A DNA stretch of 7,986 bases from Gammaproteobacteria bacterium (GCA_015658965.1 DQNX01000111.1:1-7986); one strand, 5' to 3'. Positions 1 to 7,437 are shown, numbered from the stretch's first letter. Numbers and translations: made by a program. Notes: a model not told the origin generated them from the letters alone.

Positions 1-1
1 A

Positions 2-1333
2 AAGCACTTGAAATTCTCCCAAGTGCTTGATATGTATGCCTTTAGGGTAGTTGTAGATGATGTGACGCAGTGCTATCAAGCGCTGGGTATTATTCATAAT
101 TTGTACAAACCTTTACCGGGTAAATTTAAAGACTATGTAGCATTGCCTAAATCTAATGGTTATCAATCATTACACACGGTGCTGTTTGGGCCGAATAAAA
201 TCTTTATTGAGGTGCAGATTCGATCAGAAGACATGGATTTTGTTTCTGAATATGGCATTGCTGCACATTGGCATTATAAGAGCGATACTACTAGCCCTGA
301 GGATTTAGCCAGTAATTGGCTGGGCTCGTTGCTAGAAATTCAGAAAAACTCAGGCACTTCGGTTGAATTTTTAGAAGAAACTAAAACTGACTTATTTCCC
401 TCAGAGGTGTTTGTATTTACACCCAAAGGTAAAATTATTCAATTGCCTTATAAATCAACGGTGCTTGATTTTGCTTATGCGATTCACACCAGTGTGGGCA
501 ATCACACACTAAAGGCCAGGATTAACCAAGTGAGTGCCTCGATTACAGCTGAGCTAAGGTCAGGACAGACGATTGAAATTATTACGGATAAACGGGCAAA
601 GCCGTACCCAACTTGGTTACAAATAGCCGTTACCGCCAAAGCCAGGTCTTCTATTAAAACCAAACTGAAAGAAGACTCTGCTACTGAGTTGATACAGCTT
701 GGCGAGTATTTACTGAACAACGCTTTGGAATACCAAGGTGATGGTAAGCCTATTAGTGAAGAGAATTGGCAAACCTGTTTGCAAGACCTTAAGTGTGATT
801 CCAAAGCAGATTTGTATATGAAAATCAGCCTATCTGAGGTATTAATTTCTGTTGTGCTGAACAAGCTTCAATGCGATGGCGACCATTGTGTGATTAAAAA
901 TATTAGCATTACAAAAACCCATGGTAAGGCGATTAGCTTTGCGCATTGTTGTTATCCAATTCCGGGTGATAAGGTGGCAGGCGTATTAACCAGTTCCAAA
1001 GGTTTGGTTATGCATCAGTTTAATTGTGGAAATTTGCTTCATGCTAAACAGAAAAATGAGCAATGGCTAGAGATTGATTGGCAGGCAGATGAAAACGAAG
1101 AATTTGAGGTATTGGTTCGAGTTCAAGTAGAGAATCGTCGTGGCATGTTAGCCTCTATTGCTAATGTTATTGCCCAGATTGGCGTTAACATTGAGCACTT
1201 AGAGGTAGAGGAAAAAGACCATTTAATGAAGGCGCTCAACTTGGTGATTAGTGTGTCAAATATTGATAAACTGGATGAAGCCCTATACGCCATAAAAAGC
1301 TTAGAATTTGTACGCTCAGTTGCACGGGCATAA
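2..1333 (+). CDS. spoT: Bifunctional (p)ppGpp synthetase/hydrolase SpoT (RelA/SpoT family), 5'-truncated by the window edge
   Basis: RelA/SpoT homologues make and, in SpoT-type members, hydrolyse the cytoplasmic stringent-response alarmone (p)ppGpp. The window begins inside the synthetase domain, so the N-terminal HD hydrolase and the true start are missing; the first complete codon is at 2. Counting from the Leu at base 8 as residue 1, the synthetase shows DMYAFRVVV (8-16), GYQSLH (51-56), EVQIR (68-72) and AAHWHYK (85-91). A TGS domain follows at about 128-193. A conserved HCCYPIPGD block at 313-321 with a later Cys at 340 marks the zinc-finger/CC domain. A C-terminal ACT domain (about 365-441) includes NRRGMLASIA. 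The motif before DYVALPK is KFKD, close to the RxKD of bifunctional enzymes and unlike the acidic ExDD of RelA, so SpoT is favoured. No clear terminator follows. The family call is very sure; SpoT over RelA is likely but cannot be confirmed without the HD domain. Confidence 0.95.
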   Translation, partial: KHLKFSQVLDMYAFRVVVDDVTQCYQALGIIHNLYKPLPGKFKDYVALPKSNGYQSLHTVLFGPNKIFIEVQIRSEDMDFVSEYGIAAHWHYKSDTTSPEDLASNWLGSLLEIQKNSGTSVEFLEETKTDLFPSEVFVFTPKGKIIQLPYKSTVLDFAYAIHTSVGNHTLKARINQVSASITAELRSGQTIEIITDKRAKPYPTWLQIAVTAKARSSIKTKLKEDSATELIQLGEYLLNNALEYQGDGKPISEENWQTCLQDLKCDSKADLYMKISLSEVLISVVLNKLQCDGDHCVIKNISITKTHGKAISFAHCCYPIPGDKVAGVLTSSKGLVMHQFNCGNLLHAKQKNEQWLEIDWQADENEEFEVLVRVQVENRRGMLASIANVIAQIGVNIEHLEVEEKDHLMKALNLVISVSNIDKLDEALYAIKSLEFVRSVARA

Positions 1334-1378
1334 TATTTGCAAAAACAGCTGAATTTTCATTGTTAGTAAACCCAATTT

Positions 1379-1408
1379 TTGATTAAAATTAGAACTATCT
1401 TTTATGTT
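1379..1408 (+). promoter_or_regulatory. Putative sigma70 promoter for the iscX-tolB-pal-cpoB-pabB run
   Basis: A TTGATT -35-like hexamer at 1379-1384 is followed after 18 bases by a TATGTT -10-like hexamer at 1403-1408. This lies about 20 bases upstream of iscX, in the only gap before the run long enough to hold a promoter. The background is A+T-rich, so chance matches are common. Read-through from spoT is equally possible. Confidence 0.4.
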
Positions 1409-1428
1409 TATTTTTCCAAGGTATTAAT

Positions 1429-1623
1429 ATGAAATGGACCGACTCCCTCGATATTGCTATTGCACTAGACGAAGCACACCCTGATTTTGACCCAACGTTT
1501 ATTAACTTCGTTGATTTAAGGAAAATGGTGATTGCACTAGAAGGATTTGAAGACGAAGATGATAAATCAGGTGAAAAGATTCTTGAAGCAATCCAAATGA
1601 ACTGGCTTGAAGAAAGGGCATGA
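1429..1623 (+). CDS. iscX: IscX, Fe-S cluster assembly accessory protein (YfhJ family)
   Basis: This 64-residue acidic protein matches the IscX family in length and pattern: KWTDS near the N-terminus, an HPDFDP segment (17-22), an acidic patch GFEDEDDKS (39-47), and the closing SGEKILEAIQMNWLEE. In characterised bacteria IscX binds the cysteine desulfurase IscS and iron, and modulates Fe-S cluster assembly in the cytoplasm. The ATG is preceded by AAGG (1418-1421) with 7 bases of spacing. Its TGA stop overlaps the tolB ATG as ATGA, so the two are probably translationally coupled. iscX normally closes the isc operon (iscRSUA-hscBA-fdx-iscX). Here it stands between spoT and tolB with no other isc gene in view, which is an unusual setting. 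Confidence 0.95.
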   Translation: MKWTDSLDIAIALDEAHPDFDPTFINFVDLRKMVIALEGFEDEDDKSGEKILEAIQMNWLEERA

Positions 1624-2915
1624 AGCTGGTCAAGTTATTTGTTGTATTGGCTGTATTGAATTTGGGTATTGCCCAAGCCGTATTAGAAGTCACTGTGGTG
1701 AAAAAGGACGAGAACGCTTTTCCCATTATTGTTAGTGCTTTTGAGTGGGTTGGTAAGGGTGCAGAAGACAAAGATATTGCTAAAATTATTCAGGCCAACT
1801 TAGAGCGTTCAGGGCGTTTTAATGTCGTCATTCCAAAGGCTATTATTGGCAAAAATATTGATACACAGCATTGGAAGCGGCAAAACATTGAGGCTGTGGT
1901 AACCGGCAACATTGAGCAACAAAGCGATAAGATTTACACGCTGTCTGTGCGCTTGTTTGATGTGTATAGCAACAAACAGTTATTTACCAAAACCACGCGC
2001 GTGCATGTGAGTGGTTTTAGAAAAGTAGCACACCAACTTAGTGACCATATTTATGAAGCACTACTGGGCGAGAGCGGTTCATTCAACACCTTACTAACTT
2101 ACGTAACAGTAACCACCGACGCCAGGGGCAATAAAGAATATCGACTGAATATTTCTGATTCTGATGCCATGAATGTTAAGAGTCGTATCAAACTTAAAAC
2201 ACCCATTCTTTCTCCAGTTTGGTCACCCGATCGCTCATATGAGCACAAGAAAATTGCCTACGTTTCTTTTGAAAATGGCCAATCTGAAGTGTTTGTTTGG
2301 CACCCATATACACGCCGTAAAATTGAAAAATTACCGCGTTTTGATGGCATTGCCTCAGCCCCAAGCTGGCACCCGAATGGCAAAAGCTTGGTATTAACCT
2401 TGTCTAAAAATGGCAATAAAGATATCTATTCTTACAACTTGGCTGATAAGAAATTAACCCGACTAACGCACAATTCTAGTATTGACACAGAAGCCAGCTA
2501 TTCGCCAGACGGCACCCAACTTGTCTTTACCTCTAATCGTTCAGGACAAGTGCAAATTTATATTAAAAACTTAACCACAGGCAAGATTAACCGAGCCACG
2601 TTTGAAGGTCGATACAATGCCAAAGCCGTGTTTTCACCCGATGGAAAAAGTTTGGCGATGGTGCACCGAGTCGACAATGACTATCGCATTGCCATGCTGG
2701 ATATTAAAACCAAAGATTTGAGCATCATGACCAATAGTCAACTCGATGAATCACCTTATTTTTCCCCAAATGGCGATATGATTATTTACGCCACCAGTCG
2801 TGACAACAAAAATTTACTCTCCGTAGTGTCGGTTGAAGGCAATCGATCTTACGAGCTTTCTTCGCAAACGGGTGAAGTCAGGGAGCCCAATTGGTCGACT
2901 TACTTAGAACAATAA
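1620..2915 (+). CDS. tolB: TolB, periplasmic beta-propeller protein of the Tol-Pal system
   Basis: TolB is the periplasmic partner that binds Pal and, through its N-terminus, TolA, helping the outer membrane follow the constricting septum. The 431-residue length agrees with the family (E. coli about 430). A Sec signal peptide is clear: positive start MKLVK, a hydrophobic stretch, and a probable cleavage after AQA (18-20). An N-terminal alpha/beta domain spans about 21-165. A beta-propeller follows with TolB/PD40-type repeats at PVWSPD (199-204), APSWHPNG (247-254), ASYSPDGTQL (292-301), AVFSPDGKSL (336-345) and SPYFSPNGD (378-386). The ATG lies within the iscX stop (ATGA overlap); GAAG at 1609-1612 is the best-spaced ribosome binding site. 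tolQ, tolR and tolA, usually just upstream, are absent from the window, so the inner-membrane motor must be encoded elsewhere. Confidence 0.97.
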   Translation: MKLVKLFVVLAVLNLGIAQAVLEVTVVKKDENAFPIIVSAFEWVGKGAEDKDIAKIIQANLERSGRFNVVIPKAIIGKNIDTQHWKRQNIEAVVTGNIEQQSDKIYTLSVRLFDVYSNKQLFTKTTRVHVSGFRKVAHQLSDHIYEALLGESGSFNTLLTYVTVTTDARGNKEYRLNISDSDAMNVKSRIKLKTPILSPVWSPDRSYEHKKIAYVSFENGQSEVFVWHPYTRRKIEKLPRFDGIASAPSWHPNGKSLVLTLSKNGNKDIYSYNLADKKLTRLTHNSSIDTEASYSPDGTQLVFTSNRSGQVQIYIKNLTTGKINRATFEGRYNAKAVFSPDGKSLAMVHRVDNDYRIAMLDIKTKDLSIMTNSQLDESPYFSPNGDMIIYATSRDNKNLLSVVSVEGNRSYELSSQTGEVREPNWSTYLEQ

Positions 2916-2939
2916 AAAAATAAAAAATAGGAAAATAAA

Positions 2940-3512
2940 ATGAAAAATATTGTATTACTACCTTTTGTTATCATTCTGAGCGCTTGTACGGGCACAGGGG
3001 ATGTTTTAGAATCTAGTACCGTCGTGATTGAAGAAAAAGGTGTTGAAAGCAAGGCAGTTGATGCGATTGTACGTGACGAATCTAACTTTAATTGGAGCGA
3101 TTTAACCAAGCCATTTACCCAAGCCAACAACACAACTCAGACAAGCGTTAAAGCGCAGGCGCTAGCCGAACTAAAAGCCAGTGATACTAATTTCACGTTA
3201 TATTTCAGCTACGATGGTACTGATATTGGCGATAAAGCCACTCAAGAGATTATTAAACATGCAAACTTTATGCGCGACAATCCAGCGGTTACGTTGCGCT
3301 TAGAGGGTCATGCAGATGAGCGCGGAACCCGTGAATACAACTTAGCTTTGGGTGAAAATAGGGCGCTAAGCGTGAAGGAAGTGTTGAGCTTGTACGAAGG
3401 TCTGGAGGATAGAATTAAGGTGGTGAGTTTTGGCGAGGAAAATCCGATGGCTAGAGCGCATGACGAAAGTGGTTGGGGAAAGAACCGACGTGTTGAATTT
3501 ATTTATAAATAA
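2940..3512 (+). CDS. pal: Pal, peptidoglycan-associated outer-membrane lipoprotein
   Basis: Pal tethers the outer membrane to peptidoglycan and is recruited to division sites by TolB and TolA. The 190-residue protein has a lipoprotein signal peptide ending in the lipobox LSAC, with Cys16 as the predicted acylated residue. Thr, not Asp, follows at 17, consistent with Lol sorting to the outer membrane. A low-complexity linker (about 17-82) leads into an OmpA-like domain (85-190) with LYFSYDGTDI (87-96), LEGHADERGT (121-130) and KNRRVEFIY (181-189). Asp126 and Arg141 have the spacing of the diaminopimelate-binding pair in OmpA/Pal domains. AGGA at 2929-2932, 7 bases before the ATG, is a good ribosome binding site within an almost pure A/T 24-base gap after tolB. 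The order tolB-pal-cpoB is the classical one. Confidence 0.98.
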   Translation: MKNIVLLPFVIILSACTGTGDVLESSTVVIEEKGVESKAVDAIVRDESNFNWSDLTKPFTQANNTTQTSVKAQALAELKASDTNFTLYFSYDGTDIGDKATQEIIKHANFMRDNPAVTLRLEGHADERGTREYNLALGENRALSVKEVLSLYEGLEDRIKVVSFGEENPMARAHDESGWGKNRRVEFIYK

Positions 3513-3525
3513 AGGCTAACAACAG

Positions 3526-4239
3526 GTGAAACATTTGGGCTGGGTGGTGTTAATCGGTGTGTTTGCTTTGCAAGCGCCGTTTAACACGCTCGCCTTAAAT
3601 GTGGAAAAAATTGCAAAACACAATTCTAAAAAGCTCACAAAAATAAAACGAGACAATAGAAAAATGGTTGGCCATATTGAGCAACTGCAAGAACAGCAAA
3701 AGAATGCCAATCAAAAAATTACCGAATTATTTCATTTGATGGAATATAAAAAATCTTCCAACGTGGTTAAAGAGACCCTGTTGCGCGTTAGAGAAGGCGA
3801 TAGAAAAGCCAAAAAAATCTATACCAGTGCCAGAAGCTTGTTGGTTACTGATCAATACAATCAATCCATTGATTTGTTTTTAAATTACCTTGACATGTAT
3901 CCTGATAACAACTACGTGCCTGATGCGACTTATTGGTTAGGTAGGGCTTATGCAGCTAAAGGTGACCGCCATAATGCAAAAAAAGTTTATGTTGGTTTCC
4001 AGCATGATTACGTTTTACATCATAAGTTTTCTAATTCATTGTATGAGCTTGCCATTATCGAACATGAGCTCAAGGAAGACGAACAAGCACTTCAATTGCT
4101 CGAATTAATGGTCAGGAAATTTCCTGACCATCGCTCTATTAACCAAGTGAAGGCATTGCTTAAAACGATTCAGGAAAATCAAGTTGTCAGTACGGTTGCC
4201 GAACCCCAGCCCAAACTTGAAACAACCGAAGTTAAGTAA
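3526..4239 (+). CDS. cpoB: CpoB (YbgF), Tol-Pal-associated periplasmic TPR protein
   Basis: CpoB coordinates peptidoglycan synthesis with Tol-driven outer-membrane constriction in the periplasm. The 237-residue protein starts with GTG, 13 bases after the pal stop; AAAGG at 3511-3515 is a slightly distant ribosome binding site. A signal peptide is visible (hydrophobic 6-18, probable cleavage after TLA at 21-23). A charged helical stretch at about 25-75, rich in K, Q, E and N, fits the CpoB N-terminal coiled coil. Three TPR-like units follow at about 98-131 (LNYLDMYPDN), 134-167 (ATYWLGRAYAAKGD) and 170-203 (EDEQALQLLELMVRKFPDH). The C-terminal tail is short and polar. Codons 195-202 sit in a 24-bp perfect palindrome (listed separately). 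The family call is strong from the TPR pattern and position; coiled-coil trimerisation is inferred from the family. Confidence 0.93.
   Translation: MKHLGWVVLIGVFALQAPFNTLALNVEKIAKHNSKKLTKIKRDNRKMVGHIEQLQEQQKNANQKITELFHLMEYKKSSNVVKETLLRVREGDRKAKKIYTSARSLLVTDQYNQSIDLFLNYLDMYPDNNYVPDATYWLGRAYAAKGDRHNAKKVYVGFQHDYVLHHKFSNSLYELAIIEHELKEDEQALQLLELMVRKFPDHRSINQVKALLKTIQENQVVSTVAEPQPKLETTEVK
4108..4131. repeat. 24-bp perfect palindrome inside cpoB
   Basis: The 12 bases ATGGTCAGGAAA at 4108-4119 are followed directly by their exact reverse complement, with no spacer. The flanking pair (A at 4107, C at 4132) does not match. In frame it encodes MVRKFPDH of the last TPR unit, so protein constraint explains the codons only in part. 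It could form a hairpin in the mRNA or a cruciform, or be a site for a dimeric DNA-binding protein. No T-tract follows, so it is not a standard intrinsic terminator. Confidence 0.85.
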
Positions 4240-4246
4240 ACGCAAA

Positions 4247-5554
4247 GTGAACGTTTTATCCATTCCTAGTGTGGCACTAGATGCATTGTGCCAGTTTAAT
4301 GCTCAGCGCTACCCTTTTTTATTAGAAAGTGTTAACCATAATCAGAGTAATCGTTATTCTATTTTGTTTGCCCATCCAACGGAGAAAATCGTTTTAAATG
4401 ATCTCGACGAGTTTGATTTTTTATCAACCTTGGAATCAAAGATTGACACGCCATTAATTCAAAGTGATTTACCTTTCACGGGCGGTTGGTTTGTGTATTT
4501 ATCGTATGAGTTAATCGGACAAATTGAGCCCACCCTAAAAGCAGATTTACCGCTTGGTGAGCAAAGTGTGGCGGTTGCCATCAAGATACCAACCGCGATT
4601 ATTATTGATCATTTTGATAACCAAACTTATTTGTTAGACCAGTTTGATGATCAAACGCGGATCGACCAAGTTTTGTCAGATATTGAATGTTTAAAAGAGA
4701 TTGAAGCTGTTGCTATTAATGGCGAACTGTCTTGGGAAGAGGATCATAAGTTTATCTCAGGTGTGGCGCGTAGTCGCGACTACATTGTGGCCGGTGATGT
4801 GTTTCAGGTTAACTTGTCACGAGAATGGCAATATCAGCTTGATGCCAAGGTTGCACCAGCGCAAATCTATCAGGCTTTAAAGCGCACCAACCCCGCGCCA
4901 TTTTCAGCATTGGCACAATTTGATGGCTTTAGTATTATCTCTTCATCGCCTGAGCGCTTGTTTAGCGTGGATGGCGACCAAGTAGAAGCTCGCCCCATTG
5001 CAGGCACTCATCCGCGTGGCAGTGGCGAAGAAGACGAAACCCTAAAACAGGCGTTAATTAACCACCCTAAAGAGCAGGCTGAGCATATTATGTTGCTAGA
5101 TTTAGAACGCAATGATTTGGGCAGAGTGTGCGAATACGGCTCAATACATGTGAATGAGATGATGAGCTTGGAAAGCTACCCTTATGTGCATCATATTGTT
5201 TCTAACATCAAAGGCAGGCTGCGGGCGAATATAGGCATTAAGGGCTTGGTACGAGCTTTGTTTCCAGGCGGCACGATTACCGGCTGTCCTAAAATTCGAT
5301 GCATGCAAATTATTGCTGAATTAGAGCAGATGCCAAGACAGGCTTATACCGGTTCATTGGGTTATATCAGTAGTAACGCCAAGATGGATTTTAATATTCT
5401 GATTCGCACCATTACCCAGCAAGACAATACGCTAACTTTCAGAGCGGGTGCGGGCATTGTGTTTGATTCAGTGGCTGAGCGTGAGCTTGAAGAAACCAAG
5501 CATAAAGCTGAAGGCATGCTAAAAATATTTAAGGCTGAAACTTGGAAGTCATAG
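4247..5554 (+). CDS. pabB: Aminodeoxychorismate synthase component I (PabB-type chorismate-binding enzyme)
   Basis: PabB converts chorismate plus ammonia (from the PabA/TrpG glutaminase) to 4-amino-4-deoxychorismate, towards p-aminobenzoate and folate. The proposed GTG start, 7 bases after the cpoB stop, gives 435 residues; in-frame TTG codons at 4184 and 4217 would overlap cpoB and lack family-like sequence. No strong ribosome binding site is seen. The N-terminal component-I domain has PFLLES (23-28); the chorismate-binding domain (about 165-430) has GDVFQVNLS (183-191), SPERLF (234-239), PIAGTHPRG (250-258), DLERNDLGRV (285-294), FPGGTITGCPK (339-349) and ETKHKAEGML. The short length, the FPGGTITG signature and the lack of a neighbouring trpG favour PabB over TrpE. 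PIAGT has Ala where E. coli PabB has the nucleophilic Lys (PIKGT), as in anthranilate synthases. I believe a PabB-like subgroup of beta- and gammaproteobacteria shares this, but anthranilate synthase remains an alternative. No pabA is in view. Confidence 0.87.
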   Translation: MNVLSIPSVALDALCQFNAQRYPFLLESVNHNQSNRYSILFAHPTEKIVLNDLDEFDFLSTLESKIDTPLIQSDLPFTGGWFVYLSYELIGQIEPTLKADLPLGEQSVAVAIKIPTAIIIDHFDNQTYLLDQFDDQTRIDQVLSDIECLKEIEAVAINGELSWEEDHKFISGVARSRDYIVAGDVFQVNLSREWQYQLDAKVAPAQIYQALKRTNPAPFSALAQFDGFSIISSSPERLFSVDGDQVEARPIAGTHPRGSGEEDETLKQALINHPKEQAEHIMLLDLERNDLGRVCEYGSIHVNEMMSLESYPYVHHIVSNIKGRLRANIGIKGLVRALFPGGTITGCPKIRCMQIIAELEQMPRQAYTGSLGYISSNAKMDFNILIRTITQQDNTLTFRAGAGIVFDSVAERELEETKHKAEGMLKIFKAETWKS

Positions 5555-7403
5555 GATAGCGACGTTCCTTGCCAAATGCATTATTGCTAATTTTTGGCCC
5601 GGGCGCACTTTGACGACGTTTGTATTCGTTGCTCAGCACCAGTCGAGAAATTCTTTCAACCGTTTGCTGATTAAAGCCTTGTTTGATAATGTATTTAACA
5701 GAATGCCTTTGCTCGATAAACAGTTCCAAAATGGCATCAAGCTCATCGTACGGCGGCAAAGAGTCTTGATCAACTTGATTGGGCGCAAGTTCTGCAGAAG
5801 GTTCACGATCAATCACCCGACCAGGAATTACATAATCAATTGAATTGCGATAATTGGCCAGACGATAAACTAAGGTTTTAGCAATGTCTTTAAGCGGTGC
5901 AAAGCCACCAGACATATCACCATATAGGGTGGCATAACCCACGGCCATTTCTGATTTGTTGCCGGTAGTGAGTACGATTTTACCGGATTTGTTTGAAACC
6001 GCCATTAGTAGCGTGCCACGAATGCGGGCTTGTAAGTTTTCTTCCGTGGTATCAGTATCGGCGCCGGCAAACAAAGGCGAAAGTTGTGCGTTAAAACTAT
6101 CAACCATTGAGTGAATGTTAATTTTATGATAATCAACCTTCATACTGCTGGCTTGGGCTTGGGCATCTTCAAGGCTCATACTAGAGGTGTATTCGTACGG
6201 CATCATAATCGCCTGTACGTGCTCAGCGCCTAAGGCATCAACAGCAATGGCTAACGTCAGTGCTGAATCAATACCACCGGATAAACCAATCACTGCGCCA
6301 TTAAATACGCCATTTTTTTGAACATAGTCTTTGGTTGATAACACCAAAGCGTCGTAAATAATTTTTTCAATTGACTCGTTGGTGTCATGCAACATGGGCG
6401 TATCCAAACTGTGTATTAAAGTTTGGAAGAAGGGCAGTTGGTGTGTAATTTTGCCCGAAGCATTCATTACAAAGGATCCACCGTCAAACACCAACTCGTC
6501 TTGTCCGCCAACCGCATTGACATAAATAAAGTTAACGTTATTTTCTGCCACCCTTTGCTGAATGATTTTGATTCTTTGTTGGTGTTTGCCCAGCTGAAAT
6601 GGCGAAGCGTTAAGGCTAATTATGGTTTTTGCACCCTGATTAACCGCAGCAGCCACGGGTCCGGCCTCCCAGGCATCTTCACAAATCACCACGCCAATTT
6701 TGCTTTGCTGGCATTCAAATACAAACGAGCTTGTGCCGGGCTCAAAATAGCGTTTTTCATCAAAGACGCCGTAATTTGGCAGGCATTGCTTATGGTAAGT
6801 GTGTGTACGCCCTTGTTGAAGCAGACAGGCGCTGTTGTACAAACAACCATTAACACGCTCAGGGGCGCCAAATAAAACACTGATGTCTTCAGGCAGTTGG
6901 CTGCTTATGTACTCGATTTTAGATTCAACTTGGTCAATAAAGCCTTCACGTAGTAACAAATCTTCTGGTGGGTAGCCAATGAGTGCTAATTCCGGAAAAA
7001 CCAATAAATGCACGCCAGATTCATACGCCTCCTTTGAGCGGTCGATGATTGTTTGGGTATTGTTGTTTAAATCGCCAACAATAGGGTTGATTTGAGCAAT
7101 TTCGATTTTGATAGACTCTGAGCTGTTTTCAAGCTTTTCTATCTGCTCCTGCCAAAATTTAGCCTTCGATTTATTGTTCGTGAGTTTTGCGTGTTCGAGT
7201 TTGGTGTGGGCCACCACGTGTGCAGGATTAATGCGCAAAATATCTGCAAATAGCCAAGCGTGCATCTCAGACAATGCGGCTTTCCCTGATTTATATTTGC
7301 TTAAATTTGATTGATTAATGTCGTATTCTTGAGAGATCTTATAGTCTGAAAAGCCAGTCTTTTTGCGTACTTTAGCCAGATATTCTTGGGTTTTATTTGC
7401 CAT
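5529..7403 (-). CDS. nadE: Glutamine-dependent NAD+ synthetase with an N-terminal phage-type HTH domain fusion
   Basis: NadE performs the last step of NAD synthesis: ATP-dependent amidation of nicotinic acid adenine dinucleotide, with ammonia from glutamine. The 624-residue frame has three parts. Residues 1-93 form a helix-turn-helix module (YKISQEYDINQSNLSKYKSG at 21-40, then a helical tail to KFWQEQIEKLE), resembling Cro/C1-like or DUF3693-type phage proteins. Residues 98-340 are a nitrilase-fold glutaminase with E138 (FPELAL), K205 (YHKQCLPNYG) and C241 (VICEDAW) as the expected triad. Residues 345-624 are the synthetase with the P-loop SGGIDS (375-380). Without the extension the enzyme would be about 527 residues, near the usual bacterial length. 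The ATG at 7403 has AGG 8 bases upstream and a well-placed promoter. No ATG, GTG or TTG lies close to the junction; in-frame GTG codons at residues 63-64 would cut the HTH module and have no clear binding site. The 3' end overlaps pabB by 26 bases. Confidence 0.95.
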   Translation of the reverse strand: MANKTQEYLAKVRKKTGFSDYKISQEYDINQSNLSKYKSGKAALSEMHAWLFADILRINPAHVVAHTKLEHAKLTNNKSKAKFWQEQIEKLENSSESIKIEIAQINPIVGDLNNNTQTIIDRSKEAYESGVHLLVFPELALIGYPPEDLLLREGFIDQVESKIEYISSQLPEDISVLFGAPERVNGCLYNSACLLQQGRTHTYHKQCLPNYGVFDEKRYFEPGTSSFVFECQQSKIGVVICEDAWEAGPVAAAVNQGAKTIISLNASPFQLGKHQQRIKIIQQRVAENNVNFIYVNAVGGQDELVFDGGSFVMNASGKITHQLPFFQTLIHSLDTPMLHDTNESIEKIIYDALVLSTKDYVQKNGVFNGAVIGLSGGIDSALTLAIAVDALGAEHVQAIMMPYEYTSSMSLEDAQAQASSMKVDYHKINIHSMVDSFNAQLSPLFAGADTDTTEENLQARIRGTLLMAVSNKSGKIVLTTGNKSEMAVGYATLYGDMSGGFAPLKDIAKTLVYRLANYRNSIDYVIPGRVIDREPSAELAPNQVDQDSLPPYDELDAILELFIEQRHSVKYIIKQGFNQQTVERISRLVLSNEYKRRQSAPGPKISNNAFGKERRYPMTSKFQP

Positions 7404-7437
7404 TATTTTTACCTAAAATTACTTGTATTTTTTACCT

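Noticed and set aside
502..864. Minus-strand open frame of 120 codons
   Set aside because: It is antisense to the TGS and linker part of spoT, whose frame is strongly conserved. It has no family-like sequence.
1345..1362. Possible terminator after spoT around CAGCTG flanked by A and T runs
   Set aside because: Only the six-base palindrome pairs cleanly, with A/A mismatches next to it and no T-tract after a stable stem.
1374..1390. AATTTT and AAAATT inverted repeat before iscX
   Set aside because: It is a pure A/T stem of six pairs, expected by chance here, and overlaps the putative -35 box.
4184..4246. Upstream TTG starts for pabB overlapping cpoB
   Set aside because: The extra residues (SVRLPNPSPNLKQPKLSKRK) are the out-of-frame reading of the cpoB tail and do not resemble the start of a component-I enzyme. 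The GTG at 4247 is better placed.
6423..6875. Plus-strand open frame of 150 codons
   Set aside because: It lies fully antisense to the conserved glutaminase part of nadE, shows no recognisable domain, and has no ribosome binding site.
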